Source: an uncultured Clostridia bacterium
GTDB taxonomy: Bacteria > Bacillota > Clostridia > Oscillospirales > Oscillospiraceae
Reading direction: 5' to 3'
NCBI GenBank assembly: GCA_945915065.1
Contig: CAMEER010000001.1
Span: 1-64,000 of the forward strand
Length of the DNA: 64,000 nt
Positions 31,186-42,389 of this stretch are shown one piece after another. Below the pieces are notes generated by a model, which was given only the letters and a program-made list of their open reading frames with translations, was not told where the DNA came from and searched no databases. The first letter of the stretch is position 1. Every line of letters begins with the position of its first letter. The translations under genes and the position numbers were made by a program.

Positions 31186-31273
31186 TACTCAGTGTATGTC
31201 AAAAAAAAGAACTTGTCAAGAGCACCCGACGACGTTTTTCGGAAAAATCGAAAAAATGTTTTACAGATATGCC

Positions 31274-31302
31274 TTGTGCAGCAAAGCCCGGCGTGGTATA
31301 CT
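31274..31302 (+). promoter_or_regulatory. Promoter of radC
   Basis: TTGTGC (31274-31279), a 17-bp spacer and TATACT (31297-31302). It is divergent from the mgtE leader. Confidence 0.65.
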
Positions 31303-31359
31303 GTATTATTGACAAAAAATCCGCATGTATCACACGTTTGCGGGAAGGGGAGGCGTATT

Positions 31360-32031
31360 ATGGGGCTGCACGACGGCCACCGGGCACGGAAAAAGGAGCA
31401 GTTCCGCCGGCACGGGCTGGACGGCTTTGCCGACCATGAGGTGCTGGAGCTGCTGCTGTATTACGCCATACCCCGCCGGGACACCAATGAGACGGCCCAC
31501 CGGCTGCTGCAAAAATTCGGCTCGCTGCAAAACGTGTTCAGTGCTGAAGCGGAGGAATTGGCCAGAGTGGAGGGCGTGGGCGAGAGCGCGGCGCTGTTCC
31601 TGACGCTGCTTCCGGCGGTGCAGAAGCGCGCGGCGCGCAGCGGCGGCAGGGAAAAGGTTCTCAACAGTGTGGACAAGTGCGGCCGGTTCTTTCTGGAGCT
31701 GCTGGCCCACCAGCGGCAGGAAACGCTGTATCAGGCGTGCCTTGACGCCAAGGGAAAGCTGCTCAGCTGCAAGCAGCTGTCTCAGGGCAGTGCGGACTGC
31801 ACAGCGCTTTCCGTGCGCCAGGTGGTGGAAAACGCCCTGCTGTCCGACGCCAGCGCCGTGGTGCTGGCCCACAATCATCCCAGCGGTGTAGCCCTGCCCT
31901 CGGAGAACGATCGGGCGGTGACGCTGTGGGTGCGGGATGCGCTGAATACCATGGACATCCGTCTGCTGGATCACATCATCGTGGCGGACGGGGATTTTGT
32001 CAGCATGAACCAGAGCGGGTATTTACTGTAA
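31360..32031 (+). CDS. radC: RadC-like JAB-domain protein
   Basis: ATG 31360 follows GGGGAGG; the longer upstream frame runs through the mgtE promoter region and is rejected. The 223-residue protein has an N-terminal helix-hairpin-helix region ([20 protein letters not shown]) and a C-terminal MPN/JAB metalloprotease-like domain with the full zinc motif [16 protein letters not shown]. The family was named for a DNA-repair phenotype now doubted; its activity is unknown. It lies 10 bp before uvrB and probably shares its transcript. Confidence 0.93.
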   Translation: MGLHDGHRARKKEQFRRHGLDGFADHEVLELLLYYAIPRRDTNETAHRLLQKFGSLQNVFSAEAEELARVEGVGESAALFLTLLPAVQKRAARSGGREKVLNSVDKCGRFFLELLAHQRQETLYQACLDAKGKLLSCKQLSQGSADCTALSVRQVVENALLSDASAVVLAHNHPSGVALPSENDRAVTLWVRDALNTMDIRLLDHIIVADGDFVSMNQSGYLL

Positions 32032-32041
32032 GGAGACCACT

Positions 32042-34006
32042 ATGCCACAATTCAAAGTCCATTCCGAATACGAGCCCGCCGGCGATCAGCCCCAGGCCAT
32101 TGCCGCGCTGTCACAGGGCGTGGAAAACGGCCTGCGTGAGCAGGTGCTCAAGGGTGTGACCGGCTCCGGCAAGACCTACACCATGGCCAAGGTCATCGAG
32201 CAGGTGCAGCGTCCCACGCTGGTGCTGGCCCACAACAAGACGCTGGCCGCCCAGCTGTGCGAGGAGTTCCGGGAGTTTTTCCCGGAAAACGCCGTGGAGT
32301 ACTTTGTGTCCTACTACGACTACTACCAGCCGGAGGCCTATATCCCCCACACGGACACCTATATCGAGAAGGACGCCTCCACCAACGAGGAGATCGACCG
32401 CCTGCGGCTCAGCGCCACCTGCGCCCTGCTGGAGCGGCGGGACGTGATCGTGGTGTCCTCCGTCAGCTGTATCTACGGACTGGGCGAGCCGGAGGACTTT
32501 GCCCGGATGATGATCTCCCTGCGCACCGGCATGACCATGGACCGGGATGAGCTGCTGCGCCGTCTGGTGGAGGACCGGTACGAGCGCAACGACGTGGCCT
32601 TTCAGCGGAACGTGTTTCGGGTCCGGGGCGACACGGTGGAGCTGTACCCCGCCTACTACAAGGACCGGGCCATACGGGTGGAGTTCTTCGGCGACGAGAT
32701 CGACCGCATCACCGAGTTCCATCCCGTCACCGGCGCGGCCATCAAGACCCTGAACCATGTGGCCATCTATCCCGCCAGCCACTACGTCACCCCCAAGGAC
32801 AAGATGGACGCCGCCATCGCCCAGATCAAACAGGAGCTGGCGGAGCGGCTGCGCTACTTCGAGGAAAACAACATGCTGGTGGAGGCGCAGCGTCTGCGCC
32901 AGCGGACGGAATACGACATGGAGATGATGCTGGAGCTGGGCTATTGCTCCGGTATCGAGAACTACTCCCGCATTATCTCCCAGCGTCCTGCCGGGTCGCC
33001 GCCCATGACGCTGCTGGACTTTTTCCCCGACGATTTTCTGCTGTTCGTGGACGAGAGCCATGTGACGCTGCCGCAGGTGCGGGCCATGTACAACGGCGAC
33101 CGTGCCCGTAAGGAGAGTCTGGTGCGCTATGGCTTCCGGCTGCCCTGCGCCTTTGACAACCGGCCGCTGAAGTTTGAGGAGTTTGAGGAGCGGTTCCATC
33201 AGGCCATCTACGTCTCCGCTACCCCCGGCGAATATGAGCGCGCCCACGCCGACGAAATGGTGGAGCAGGTGATCCGCCCCACGGGACTGCTTGATCCCCG
33301 GGTGGAGCTGCGTCCGGTGGTGGGACAGATCGACGACCTGTCCGCCGAGATCCGCGCCCGGGCAGAGCGGAACGAGCGGGTGCTGGTGACCACCCTCACC
33401 AAGCGGATGGCGGAGGACCTGACGGCCCATTTCCGGCAAAACGGCATCCGTGTCCGGTATATGCACTCCGACGTGGCGGCGCTGGAGCGGATGGAGATCA
33501 TCCGTGACCTGCGGCTGGGCGAGTTCGACGTGCTGGTGGGCATCAACCTGCTGCGGGAAGGACTGGACCTGCCCGAGGTGTCGCTGGTGGCCATTCTGGA
33601 CGCCGACAAGGAGGGCTTCCTCCGCAGCGAGACCAGCCTGATCCAGACCATCGGCCGTGCCGCCCGCAACGCCGAGGGTCTGGTGATCCTCTACGCCGAC
33701 ACGGTGACGCCCTCCATGCGGGCCGCCATGGACGAGACGGAGCGCCGCCGGCGGCTGCAGGACGCTTTCAACAAGGCTCACGGCATCACGCCGAAAACCA
33801 TTCGCAAGGGCGTCCGGGAGATGGTGGAGATCAGCCACAGCGCCGAGGAGGCGTCCAGGCTGTCCAAGAAGAAGCTGTCCGACCGGGAGCGGGCCGATAC
33901 CATCGCCCGTCTGGAGAAGGAGATGAAGGCCGCCAGCAAGATGCTGGAGTTCGAATACGCCGCCCTGCTCCGCGACCAGATCATTGAATTACGAAAAGAG
34001 ATATAA
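32042..34006 (+). CDS. uvrB: UvrABC excinuclease subunit B
   Basis: The 654-residue protein has Walker [11 protein letters not shown] (38-47), the beta-hairpin region [12 protein letters not shown] that clamps damaged DNA, helicase motifs such as DESHVTL and [10 protein letters not shown], and a C-terminal UVR domain ([20 protein letters not shown]) that contacts UvrC. UvrB verifies damage passed on by UvrA in nucleotide excision repair. uvrA lies 2.2 kb downstream on the same strand, separated by three unrelated genes. No uvrC is in this window. Confidence 0.99.
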   Translation: MPQFKVHSEYEPAGDQPQAIAALSQGVENGLREQVLKGVTGSGKTYTMAKVIEQVQRPTLVLAHNKTLAAQLCEEFREFFPENAVEYFVSYYDYYQPEAYIPHTDTYIEKDASTNEEIDRLRLSATCALLERRDVIVVSSVSCIYGLGEPEDFARMMISLRTGMTMDRDELLRRLVEDRYERNDVAFQRNVFRVRGDTVELYPAYYKDRAIRVEFFGDEIDRITEFHPVTGAAIKTLNHVAIYPASHYVTPKDKMDAAIAQIKQELAERLRYFEENNMLVEAQRLRQRTEYDMEMMLELGYCSGIENYSRIISQRPAGSPPMTLLDFFPDDFLLFVDESHVTLPQVRAMYNGDRARKESLVRYGFRLPCAFDNRPLKFEEFEERFHQAIYVSATPGEYERAHADEMVEQVIRPTGLLDPRVELRPVVGQIDDLSAEIRARAERNERVLVTTLTKRMAEDLTAHFRQNGIRVRYMHSDVAALERMEIIRDLRLGEFDVLVGINLLREGLDLPEVSLVAILDADKEGFLRSETSLIQTIGRAARNAEGLVILYADTVTPSMRAAMDETERRRRLQDAFNKAHGITPKTIRKGVREMVEISHSAEEASRLSKKKLSDRERADTIARLEKEMKAASKMLEFEYAALLRDQIIELRKEI

Positions 34007-34010
34007 CCCT

Positions 34011-34919
34011 ATGAAAAAAACCATCAGTTATCTGTATGTCATCCTCGGCGCCGCCTGCTGGGGCTTTATCGGCCTGTTCAACCGTATGCTGGGGGAGGCG
34101 GGCGTGTCCGTGTGGAACCGTGTGTTCATCCGCAACTTCGTCAGCCTTGTGCTGCTGACGGTGGTGTTCGCCCTGTTCCACCGTCAGGTGTTCCGCATCA
34201 GGCTCAGGCACCTGCCCATCTTTCTGGCGGCGGGCCTGATCAGCGTGCTGTGCCTCGCCATCACCTACTTCAACTGCCAGATGCGCTGCTCGCTGGCGGT
34301 GGCCGGTATTTTGCTGTATCTGGCCCCCTCCTTCGTGGTGCTGATGAGCGCCCTGCTGTGGAAAGCGCCGCTGACCAAACGCAAGCTGCTGGCACTGGCG
34401 CTGTCCTTCCTGGGCTGCGCGCTGGTCAGCGGCATCGTGGGCGGCGACACCTCGGTGTCCGCCGTGGGATTGCTGCTGGGCGTGGGGGCAGGCTTCTGCT
34501 ACGCCACCTACACCGTTTTCGCCCACTACGGTCTTGCCCATTACGACAGCTATACCATGATCTACTGGACGTTCCTTGTGGCCGGCATCGGCTCCGTGTT
34601 CTTCCTGAACCCCACGGAGCTGGCCGCCGCTATGCCGGACAGCCGCTTGTGGCTGGGCGCGGCGGGACTGGTAGTGATCGCCACGGTGCTGCCCTACATC
34701 TTCTACACCAAGGGTCTGGAGGGCGTGGAGAGCGGCAAGGCCTCCATCATCGCCAATGTGGAGCCGGTGGTGGCGGCGCTGACCGGCGTGGTGTTCTTCC
34801 ATGAAACACTGAGCGTCTGGACGCTGCTGGGCGTGGGGTGCGTGCTGGGCGGCGTGATCATTCTGGCGAAAGGAGACGCCCCATGCAGCGATACCGCGTC
34901 CTCAACGGCTTCCACCTGA
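34011..34919 (+). CDS. EamA/DMT-superfamily transporter
   Basis: ATG 34011 lies just after the uvrB stop (34006). The 302-residue protein has ten predicted membrane helices in two EamA repeats; the second ends VEPVVAALTGVVFFHETLS, a typical block. Such proteins export or import small metabolites; the substrate is unknown. The gene overlaps traX by 37 bp. Confidence 0.9.
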   Translation: MKKTISYLYVILGAACWGFIGLFNRMLGEAGVSVWNRVFIRNFVSLVLLTVVFALFHRQVFRIRLRHLPIFLAAGLISVLCLAITYFNCQMRCSLAVAGILLYLAPSFVVLMSALLWKAPLTKRKLLALALSFLGCALVSGIVGGDTSVSAVGLLLGVGAGFCYATYTVFAHYGLAHYDSYTMIYWTFLVAGIGSVFFLNPTELAAAMPDSRLWLGAAGLVVIATVLPYIFYTKGLEGVESGKASIIANVEPVVAALTGVVFFHETLSVWTLLGVGCVLGGVIILAKGDAPCSDTASSTAST

Positions 34920-35593
34920 AGCTGATCGCCGCCTGCACCATGTTCATCGACCACATGGGCTATACGCTGTTTCCCGGCGTCATGTGGCTGCGGTGCATCG
35001 GACGGGTGGCTTTCCCCATTTTCTGTTTTCTCATCGCGGAGGGGTGTATCCACACCCACGACCGGAAGAAGTACGCCCTGCGCCTTTTCGTGTTCGCAGT
35101 GCTGTCGGAAATTCCCTTCAACCTGATGACCGGCCGGGCGGTATGGAACCCCTATGACCAGAATGTGCTGTGGACGCTGCTGCTGGGCGCGGCGGTGTGC
35201 TGGCTCATGGATGGGGCGCTGAAACGGCGGACGGCGCCGGCCTTCGTGCTGACAGGCGCAGCGATGGTGGCAACCTTCTGGCTGCTGGAGGTTTTCTGCA
35301 CGGACTACGGCGGCTGGGGCATGCTGCTGGTGGCGCTGTTCTACGGCATCCATCGTGCGCCTTACGAACAGGCTGCGAAGATGGCGGCACAGGCTGTCGG
35401 GCTTGCGTTTTTCTGCATCGGCGTCATGGGCGGCGTGTCCATCGAGCTGTGGGCCATGACGGCGCTGGTGCCCATCTGGCTCTACAACGGACAGCGCGGC
35501 GTTTCCCATAAAGCGGTGCAGTACGGCTTTTACGCCTTTTACCCGGTGCATATTCTGATTTTGTCATTGATCGCCCAATATAGTATGTCGTAA
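34883..35593 (+). CDS. TraX-family membrane protein
   Basis: ATG 34883 follows AAAGGAG. The 236-residue protein has about seven membrane helices and TraX blocks such as LKLIAACTMFIDHMGYTLFP, RIGRVAFPIFCFL-like GRVAFPIFCFLIAEG and FYPVHILIL at the end. TraX acetylates F-pilin in plasmids, but chromosomal Firmicute relatives are unassigned acyltransferase-like proteins. No conjugation genes are nearby. Confidence 0.88.
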   Translation: MQRYRVLNGFHLKLIAACTMFIDHMGYTLFPGVMWLRCIGRVAFPIFCFLIAEGCIHTHDRKKYALRLFVFAVLSEIPFNLMTGRAVWNPYDQNVLWTLLLGAAVCWLMDGALKRRTAPAFVLTGAAMVATFWLLEVFCTDYGGWGMLLVALFYGIHRAPYEQAAKMAAQAVGLAFFCIGVMGGVSIELWAMTALVPIWLYNGQRGVSHKAVQYGFYAFYPVHILILSLIAQYSMS

Positions 35594-35609
35594 AAAGGAG
35601 ACTGTCCTT

Positions 35610-36092
35610 ATGGCCAAGAGCAAGGAAGAAAAGACCAACGTCATGCGGACGCTGGAGCAGAAGAAGATCCCCTATACCGCCTTTTCCTACGACCCCAACG
35701 GCCCTCTTGACGGCGTGTCGGTGGCGGCCTCTTTGGGACAGGATCCGGCGGCGGTGTTCAAAACGCTGGTGACAAAGGGCGCCGGCGGGGCATACTATGT
35801 GTTCGATATCCCCGTGGCGGAGAACCTCGACCTGAAGAAGGCGGCCCGGGCGGTGGGGGAGAAGTCCATCTCCATGCTGCCCCAGAAGGAGCTGCTGCCT
35901 TTGACGGGCTATGTCCACGGCGGCTGCTCACCGGTGGGCATGAAAAAGCCGTTTCCCACGGTGTTCCACGAGACAGTGAACGGACTTGCAACGGTGACTG
36001 TCTCCGCCGGAAAGATCGGCCATCAGGTGCAGGTGCGGCCCGAGGATCTGCTGGCCCTGCTGGGGGCCAAAACGGCGGACGTGATCGTCTGA
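35610..36092 (+). CDS. ybaK: YbaK/EbsC-family Cys-tRNA(Pro) deacylase
   Basis: The 160-residue protein begins KSKEEKTNVMRTLEQKKIPY and has the family blocks DGVSVAASLGQDPAAVFKTLV, the substrate-lysine region and HGGCSPVGMKKPFPTV. YbaK clears Cys mistakenly loaded on tRNA-Pro. AAAGGAGACTG lies upstream. It follows traX by 16 bp and precedes uvrA, which has its own promoter. Confidence 0.94.
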   Translation: MAKSKEEKTNVMRTLEQKKIPYTAFSYDPNGPLDGVSVAASLGQDPAAVFKTLVTKGAGGAYYVFDIPVAENLDLKKAARAVGEKSISMLPQKELLPLTGYVHGGCSPVGMKKPFPTVFHETVNGLATVTVSAGKIGHQVQVRPEDLLALLGAKTADVIV

Positions 36093-36108
36093 ACTTTTGA
36101 AATACCTG

Positions 36109-36137
36109 TTGACATTAAAAAATCATTTCACTACACT
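36109..36137 (+). promoter_or_regulatory. Promoter of uvrA
   Basis: TTGACA (36109-36114), a 17-bp spacer and TACACT (36132-36137). I see no clear Firmicute LexA box (GAACN4GTTC) over it. Confidence 0.75.
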
Positions 36138-36172
36138 TATCTGCAACAAAACAGGCAGAAACGAGGAAAACC

Positions 36173-39001
36173 ATGCAAAAGGAAATTTTCATCAAAGGCG
36201 CCCGGGAGAACAACCTCAAGAATATCGACGTGACCATTCCCCGGGACAAGCTGGTGGTGCTGACGGGCCTGTCCGGCAGCGGCAAAAGCTCTCTGGCCTT
36301 TGATACCATTTACGCCGAAGGGCAGCGCCGGTATGTGGAGAGCCTGTCCAGCTACGCCCGGATGTTTCTGGGTCAGATGGACAAACCGGACGTGGACTAT
36401 ATCGAAGGATTGTCCCCCGCCATCTCCATCGACCAGAAAACCACCAGCAAGAATCCCCGCTCCACCGTGGGCACGGTGACGGAGATCTACGACTATCTGC
36501 GGCTTTTGTGGGCGCGGGTGGGTGTGCCCCACTGCCCCAGGTGCGGCAAGGAGATCCGCCAGCAGACCATCGACCAGATCATCGACCAGATCATGGCGCT
36601 GCCGGAGGGTACCCGGATCCAGATCATGGCGCCGGTGGTGCGGGGCCGCAAGGGCGAGCACACCAAGGTGCTGGAGGACGCCCGCCGCTCCGGCTATGTC
36701 CGCGCCCGCGTGGACGGACAGCTGTACGAGCTGGACGAGGACATCAAGCTGACCAAAAACCTCAAGCATCAGATCGACATTGTGGTGGACCGTCTCATCG
36801 TCCGGCCCGATATCGTCACCCGCCTTACCGACAGCGTGGAGACGGCCTCCAATCTGGCCGGCGGCCTTGTGACGGTGAATCTGCTGCGGGAGGAGCGGGA
36901 TCTGTCCTTCTCCCAGAACTACGCCTGCGAGGACTGCGGCGTGTCCATTGAGGAGCTGGCGCCCCGGCTGTTCTCCTTCAACAGCCCCTTCGGTGCCTGC
37001 CCCACCTGTACCGGTCTGGGCATGCAGTTGAAGGTGGATCCCACGCTGGTGATCCCCGATGAGAGCAAGTCCATTCTGGACGGCGCGGTGGTGGCCACCG
37101 GATGGAACTCCATTCGCTCCGACGGGATCTCCCGAATGTATTTCGACGCCCTCAGTAAAAAGTATCATTTCTCCCTGCGAACGCCCTACGCCCAGCTGCC
37201 CCATGAGGTGAAGGACATCATCCTCTACGGCACCAAGGGCGAAAAGCTGACGCTGGAGTACGACCAGCCCCGGGGCAAGGGTGTGCTGCATCAGGCCTTT
37301 GAGGGCATCGCCAACAATCTGGAGCGCCGCTATGTGGAGACCCAGTCCGACGCCAGCAAGAAGGAGATCGAATCCTTTATGACGGCCTGTCCCTGCCCGG
37401 CCTGCCGGGGCAAGCGGCTGCGGCCGGAGGCACTGGCGGTCACGGTGGGAGGGCTGTCCATCCATGACGTCACCGCCATGCCGGTGGACGACGAGATCGC
37501 CTTCTTCGACGGTCTGACACTTACCGGCAATCAGCAGATGATCGCCGCGCAGATTCTGAAGGAGATCGGCTCGCGGCTGCGGTTTTTGCAGTCGGTGGGT
37601 CTCAGCTACCTGACGCTGAGCCGCTCCTCCGGTACCCTGTCCGGCGGCGAGAGCCAGCGGATCCGTCTGGCCACCCAGATCGGCAGCAGTCTGATGGGCG
37701 TGCTGTATATTCTGGACGAGCCGTCCATCGGCCTGCACCAGCGGGATAACGACAAGCTGCTGGACACCCTGCGGCGGCTGCGAGATCTGGGCAATACCCT
37801 GATCGTGGTGGAGCATGACGAGGACACCATGCGCTCCGCCGACTGGCTCATCGACATCGGCCCCGGCGCGGGCGCGCTGGGCGGGCAGGTGGTGTCTGCC
37901 GGCACGCCGGAGCAGGTGATGGCCGACCCCAACAGTCTGACGGGCCAGTACCTCAGCGGGAAAAAGCGCATCGAGGTGCCGGAGCGCCGCCGTACCGGCA
38001 ACGGCAAATGGCTGACGGTGCGGGGCGCCCGGGAAAATAACCTGAAGAATATTGACGTATCGGTGCCGCTGGGAACGCTGACCTGCGTCACCGGCGTCAG
38101 CGGCAGCGGCAAAAGCTCCCTGGTCAACGAGATCATCTTCAAGCGGCTGGGAGCCGACCTGAACCGCATGAAGGCCCATCCCGGCAGGCATGACGCCGTG
38201 GAGGGGGAGGAGTATCTGGACAAGGTCATCAGCATCGACCAGAGTCCCATCGGGCGCACGCCCCGCTCCAACCCCGCCACCTATACCAATCTGTTCAACG
38301 ATATCCGGGACCTGTTCGCCTCCCTGCCGGAGGCCAAAGCCCGGGGCTACGGCCCGGGACGGTTCTCCTTCAACACCAAGGGCGGCCGCTGCGAGGCCTG
38401 CTGCGGCGACGGTGTTCTGAAGATCGAGATGCATTTTCTGGCGGACGTCTACGTTCCCTGCGAGGTGTGCCGGGGCAAGCGCTACAACCGGGAGACGCTG
38501 GAGGTGCGCTATAAGGGGAAATCCATCTCCGACGTGCTGGATATGACGGTGGACGAGGCCCTGCCCTTTTTCTCCGCCCTGCCCAGGATCGCCGGCCGGC
38601 TGCAGACCCTGCAGGACGTGGGCCTTGGCTATGTGAAGCTGGGCCAGTCCTCCACCACCTTGTCCGGCGGCGAGGCACAGCGGGTCAAGCTGGCCACGGA
38701 GCTGAGCAAGCGCTCCACCGGACGCACCATCTATATTCTGGACGAGCCCACCACCGGCCTGCATGCCGATGACGTGAAGAAGCTGCTGGCGGTTTTGCAA
38801 CGGCTGGTGGACAGCGGCAATACCGTGCTGGTGATCGAGCATAATCTGGACGTGATCAAATGCGCCGACTACCTCATCGATCTGGGCCCTGAGGGCGGCG
38901 TCGGCGGCGGCACGGTGGTGGCCGCCGGCACGCCGGAGCAGGTGGCGGATACCCCGGTGTCCTACACCGGGCAGTATCTCAAAAAAATACTGGCACGATA
39001 A
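36173..39001 (+). CDS. uvrA: UvrABC excinuclease subunit A
   Basis: The 942-residue protein has two ABC ATPase modules: Walker [10 protein letters not shown] (32-40) and GVSGSGKSS (641-649), signatures [12 protein letters not shown] and [12 protein letters not shown], and Walker B ILDEPS and ILDEPTTGL. Zinc-binding CxxC pairs occur in each half ([37 protein letters not shown]). UvrA scans DNA for lesions and loads UvrB. Length and order are normal. Confidence 0.99.
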   Translation: MQKEIFIKGARENNLKNIDVTIPRDKLVVLTGLSGSGKSSLAFDTIYAEGQRRYVESLSSYARMFLGQMDKPDVDYIEGLSPAISIDQKTTSKNPRSTVGTVTEIYDYLRLLWARVGVPHCPRCGKEIRQQTIDQIIDQIMALPEGTRIQIMAPVVRGRKGEHTKVLEDARRSGYVRARVDGQLYELDEDIKLTKNLKHQIDIVVDRLIVRPDIVTRLTDSVETASNLAGGLVTVNLLREERDLSFSQNYACEDCGVSIEELAPRLFSFNSPFGACPTCTGLGMQLKVDPTLVIPDESKSILDGAVVATGWNSIRSDGISRMYFDALSKKYHFSLRTPYAQLPHEVKDIILYGTKGEKLTLEYDQPRGKGVLHQAFEGIANNLERRYVETQSDASKKEIESFMTACPCPACRGKRLRPEALAVTVGGLSIHDVTAMPVDDEIAFFDGLTLTGNQQMIAAQILKEIGSRLRFLQSVGLSYLTLSRSSGTLSGGESQRIRLATQIGSSLMGVLYILDEPSIGLHQRDNDKLLDTLRRLRDLGNTLIVVEHDEDTMRSADWLIDIGPGAGALGGQVVSAGTPEQVMADPNSLTGQYLSGKKRIEVPERRRTGNGKWLTVRGARENNLKNIDVSVPLGTLTCVTGVSGSGKSSLVNEIIFKRLGADLNRMKAHPGRHDAVEGEEYLDKVISIDQSPIGRTPRSNPATYTNLFNDIRDLFASLPEAKARGYGPGRFSFNTKGGRCEACCGDGVLKIEMHFLADVYVPCEVCRGKRYNRETLEVRYKGKSISDVLDMTVDEALPFFSALPRIAGRLQTLQDVGLGYVKLGQSSTTLSGGEAQRVKLATELSKRSTGRTIYILDEPTTGLHADDVKKLLAVLQRLVDSGNTVLVIEHNLDVIKCADYLIDLGPEGGVGGGTVVAAGTPEQVADTPVSYTGQYLKKILAR

Positions 39002-39054
39002 AAAGACACGCGCCGCCCCTACTTCCGCATAGGATAGCAGGGGGAGGGGAGTAT

Positions 39055-39363
39055 ATGGCGCTTTTCTGGGAGGGCCTGGCGGCGTTTTTGGAGGCCGTGG
39101 GCATTGCGGCCATTTTATGGGTGCTTTTTGACTGGTTTATGTACCCCCAAAAGGCCGGTAATGTACCGGTTCTGCTGTCGATTTCCGGCGACGCCGGGGA
39201 ACTGGAGCACCTGCTGCGCCGCCTTGACGGGCTGACCGTCATCCTGCGGGACGAAGGACTTTCTGACGAGGGACTGCGCCGGGCGGAGGATGCCGCGGCA
39301 CGCCATCCCAACATTACACTGAAGAAACGGGGGGACACCCATGGGGGAACGCAGTACCATTGA
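39055..39363 (+). CDS. Small single-pass membrane protein before recD2
   Basis: The 102-residue product has one membrane helix near the N-terminus (FLEAVGIAAILWVLFDWFMY) and a soluble C-terminal part of about 65 residues (LLSISGDAGELEHLLRRLDG). It overlaps the recD2 start by 23 bp. The helix-then-small-domain shape is seen in unassigned Oscillospiraceae proteins. I recognise no family. Confidence 0.7.
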   Translation: MALFWEGLAAFLEAVGIAAILWVLFDWFMYPQKAGNVPVLLSISGDAGELEHLLRRLDGLTVILRDEGLSDEGLRRAEDAAARHPNITLKKRGDTHGGTQYH

Positions 39364-41557
39364 GGGCACTGTGGAAAATGTGGTTTTCCAGAACGAGGAA
39401 AACGGATATACGGTGCTGAGCCTGCTGACCGATCAGGGCGAGGTGGTCACCGTGGTGGGCTGCATCCCCTTTGCCGCCGCCGGCGAGGGCATGACCGTTA
39501 CCGGCGTGTGGGTCAACCACCCCGTCTACGGCGTGCAGATGACCGCCGAGCTGGTGGAGCGGCGGATGCCCAGGGAGGAGGACGAGATTGTGTCCTATCT
39601 CTCCTCCGGCGTGCTGAAGGGCGTAGGCCCCGCCACCGCCGCGCGGCTGGTGGAGCGGTTCGGAACGGACACCCTGCGGGTGATCGAGGAGGAACCGGAA
39701 AAGCTGCATACCATCAAGGGCATCACCGCCAAAAAGGCGGCAGAGATCTCCGCCGCCTTCCGCAGTCTGACAGGCCTGCGGCGGGTGATGGAGTTTCTGA
39801 GCCGGTACGACCTGCCGGTGACGCTGGCCATGGGGCTTTTGCGGGCCTACGGCGATGAGACGCTGACGCGGCTGAAGGAGAATCCCTATCTGCTGACGGA
39901 TGAACGCTGCGGCGTGGAGTTTGCCGCCGCCGATGAGATCGCGCTGTCCATGGGATTTGACGGCGACGACCCCTGCCGCACAGAGGCGGCGGTGCTGTAT
40001 GAGCTGAACCACAACCTTTCCAACGGCCATGTGTTCCTGCCCCGCCCGAAGCTGGTCGCCGCCACCACGGAGCTGATCGGTATCGATGAGGAGACAGCGG
40101 AAAAGGCGCTGGACGATCTTACGGAGCGCCGGGCGGTGGTGTGCAAATCCATCGCCAACGTGGAGGGCTGCTACCTGCGGCGGATGTACGAGGCGGAGGT
40201 CTATGTGGCCAAGCGGCTGGCCGCCGCCTGCGGCGACGACTGGGACTGCGGCAGGGATGTGGACAGGATCATCGACGACATTCAGACCCGGCAGGGGATC
40301 GCCTACGCGCCGGAGCAGCGCCGGGCGGTGGCGCTGGCGGCGGAAAAGGGCGTGCTGCTGCTGACCGGCGGGCCGGGCACCGGCAAGACCACTTCCGTGC
40401 GGGGCATCGTGTCCCTGTTTGAGCGGATGGGGCTGGACGTGCTGCTGCTGGCCCCCACCGGACGGGCCGCCCAGCGAATGAGCCAGCTGTGCGGCCGTGA
40501 CGCCCAGACCGTCCACCGGGCGCTGGGCATGAGCTGGAACGACCTGACCGGCGAGGTGACCTTCCGCAAAAACGAAAAGGAGCCGCTGGAGGCGGACGCG
40601 GTTATCGTGGACGAGATGAGCATGGTGGATCTGGAGCTGATGGCGTCGCTGCTGCGGGCCATGCGCCCCGGCTGCCGCCTTGTGATGGTGGGGGACCCTG
40701 ACCAATTGCCGTCAGTGGGCGCGGGCAATGTGCTGGGCGACCTGCTGCGCAGCGGCGTGATCCCCGCGGTGTCCCTGACGGAAATTTTCCGTCAGGCGGA
40801 GGCCAGCGCCATCATCCGCAACGCCCACGCGGTGAACTGCGGCCGGCCACCGGAGCTGCACAACACGCAAAACGACTTTTTCTTCCTGTGCCGCCGTGCG
40901 CCGGACAGGCTGGTGCAGACGGTGGTGGAGCTGTGCCGCGACCGGCTGCCCGGCAAAATGGGCATCCCGGCGGAGCAGATCCAGGTGCTGTCCCCTACCC
41001 GCAAGGGGGTGTGCGGCACGGTGAATCTGAACCGGGCCCTGCAGGCGGCGCTGAACCCGCCCGCCGCCGGGAAACATCAGAAGCAGTGGGGCGATCTGGT
41101 GTTCCGTGAGGGGGATCGGGTCATGCAGACCCGCAACAACTATGACGCCGTGTGGGAGAAGGACGACGGCACCGTGGGCGCCGGGATCTTCAACGGCGAC
41201 GTGGGCGTCATTCAGGAGATCGATCCCTCCGGCGAACTGATCACCATTCGGTTTGACGAGCGCACCTGTGTATATACCGCCGATCTGCTGAGCCAGCTGG
41301 ATATGGCTTACGCCGTGACCGTACATAAGGCTCAGGGCAGCGAATACCGCTGCGTGGTGCTGGTATCGGCGGCGGTGGCCCCGGCGCTGATGGTGCGGGG
41401 CGTGCTGTACACCGCCATTACCCGTGCCCGGGAGCTGCTGGTGCTGGTGGGCGACGATACGGCTCCGGCACAGATGGCGGCCAACGACCGTCAGCAGCGC
41501 CGGTACAGCGGCCTGCGGCGGAGATTGAAGGAGGAGGCGTCACATGGACTTCAATAA
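39341..41557 (+). CDS. recD2: RecD2-type ATP-dependent DNA helicase
   Basis: The 738-residue helicase has an N-terminal OB/HhH part (SSGVLKGVGPATAARLVERFG), Walker A GGPGTGKTTS (343-352), DEMSMVDLELM, GDPDQLPSVGAGNVL and the C-terminal UvrD-like motif AYAVTVHKAQGSEY. RecD2 acts without RecBC in Firmicutes, moving 5'-3' in repair and replication restart. It overlaps comF by 14 bp. Confidence 0.96.
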   Translation: MGERSTIEGTVENVVFQNEENGYTVLSLLTDQGEVVTVVGCIPFAAAGEGMTVTGVWVNHPVYGVQMTAELVERRMPREEDEIVSYLSSGVLKGVGPATAARLVERFGTDTLRVIEEEPEKLHTIKGITAKKAAEISAAFRSLTGLRRVMEFLSRYDLPVTLAMGLLRAYGDETLTRLKENPYLLTDERCGVEFAAADEIALSMGFDGDDPCRTEAAVLYELNHNLSNGHVFLPRPKLVAATTELIGIDEETAEKALDDLTERRAVVCKSIANVEGCYLRRMYEAEVYVAKRLAAACGDDWDCGRDVDRIIDDIQTRQGIAYAPEQRRAVALAAEKGVLLLTGGPGTGKTTSVRGIVSLFERMGLDVLLLAPTGRAAQRMSQLCGRDAQTVHRALGMSWNDLTGEVTFRKNEKEPLEADAVIVDEMSMVDLELMASLLRAMRPGCRLVMVGDPDQLPSVGAGNVLGDLLRSGVIPAVSLTEIFRQAEASAIIRNAHAVNCGRPPELHNTQNDFFFLCRRAPDRLVQTVVELCRDRLPGKMGIPAEQIQVLSPTRKGVCGTVNLNRALQAALNPPAAGKHQKQWGDLVFREGDRVMQTRNNYDAVWEKDDGTVGAGIFNGDVGVIQEIDPSGELITIRFDERTCVYTADLLSQLDMAYAVTVHKAQGSEYRCVVLVSAAVAPALMVRGVLYTAITRARELLVLVGDDTAPAQMAANDRQQRRYSGLRRRLKEEASHGLQ

Positions 41558-42209
41558 GGAACTCAACAAAGCCACCGATGGGCTGATGGACCTGTTCTTC
41601 CCGCGGAGCTGCCCTTTCTGCGGCAGGCGGGTCGGCAAGAAGCTGTTGTGCGACGTCTGCAAGGAGACGCTGCCCTATTGCCGGACGGTCCGGCAGGGCG
41701 CCGGATTCGGGCGCTGCGCGGCACCTTTTTACTACGAGGACGCGGTACGAAAGGCCATTCTCGACTACAAGTTCAAGGGACAGCTGGGCGGTCTGGACTG
41801 CTTTGGCAGCATGATGGCCGCCACGGCCGCCGAGGCATACAGCGGCGAATTTGACGCGGTGACGTGGGTGCCGGTCAGCAAGAAGCGGCTGCGTAAGCGG
41901 GGCTTTGACCAGACCCGGTATCTGACGGCCAGCCTGTGCGTGGACTGGCACACGGCGCCGCTGGAAACGCTGCGCAAAACGGTGGACAATCCGCCCCAGT
42001 CCGGCATTGACGACGCCGCGGCGCGGCGGGCCAACGTGCTGGGGGTTTACGAGGCGGTGGAGCCGGAGCGGTTTGCCGGAAAGCGGCTCCTTCTGGTGGA
42101 TGATATCTGCACCACCGGCGCCACGCTGGGCGAGTGCGCCCGGGTGCTGAAGGAGGCCGGCGCGGCGGATGTCATGTGCCTGACGCTGGCCATGGTGCGG
42201 GAGGAGTAA
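41544..42209 (+). CDS. comF: ComF-family phosphoribosyltransferase-like protein
   Basis: The 221-residue protein has an N-terminal zinc ribbon (Cys23, Cys26, Cys36, Cys39) and the PRPP-binding motif LLLVDDICTTGATL. ComF is needed for DNA uptake in competent bacteria, although its exact role is unclear. Its link to recD2 by overlap fits a DNA-processing unit. GGAGGAGG lies before the ATG. Confidence 0.93.
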   Translation: MDFNKELNKATDGLMDLFFPRSCPFCGRRVGKKLLCDVCKETLPYCRTVRQGAGFGRCAAPFYYEDAVRKAILDYKFKGQLGGLDCFGSMMAATAAEAYSGEFDAVTWVPVSKKRLRKRGFDQTRYLTASLCVDWHTAPLETLRKTVDNPPQSGIDDAAARRANVLGVYEAVEPERFAGKRLLLVDDICTTGATLGECARVLKEAGAADVMCLTLAMVREE

Positions 42210-42291
42210 ACCGGCAAAGTTTGGGGTATAGTAGAGGTAAGCGCGAAACACTGTTTTCGGTAACAAAACTGTGAACAATTGCAGGTTGCTC

Positions 42292-42320
42292 TTGCAAAAC
42301 GGGAGTACCGTCAGTATAAT
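42292..42320 (+). promoter_or_regulatory. Strong promoter of mreB
   Basis: TTGCAA (42292-42297), a 17-bp spacer and consensus TATAAT (42315-42320). Confidence 0.85.
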
Positions 42321-42389
42321 ACGTAATTGGGAAAAAATCGGCAATTCGCCGTAGCGAGCATACAAATGAAAAATGGATGAGGTGCAGTT

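Noticed and set aside
31192..31359. N-terminal extension of radC to 279 residues
   Set aside because: It runs through the radC promoter, and RadC proteins of this family are about 225 residues; ATG 31360 has the good ribosome site.
34883..35593. TraX as evidence of a conjugative element
   Set aside because: No other transfer, relaxase or integrase genes are near; chromosomal TraX-like proteins are common in Firmicutes.
36137..38842. 901-residue minus-strand open frame across uvrA
   Set aside because: It mirrors uvrA codon bias. The translation is low-complexity and matches no family.
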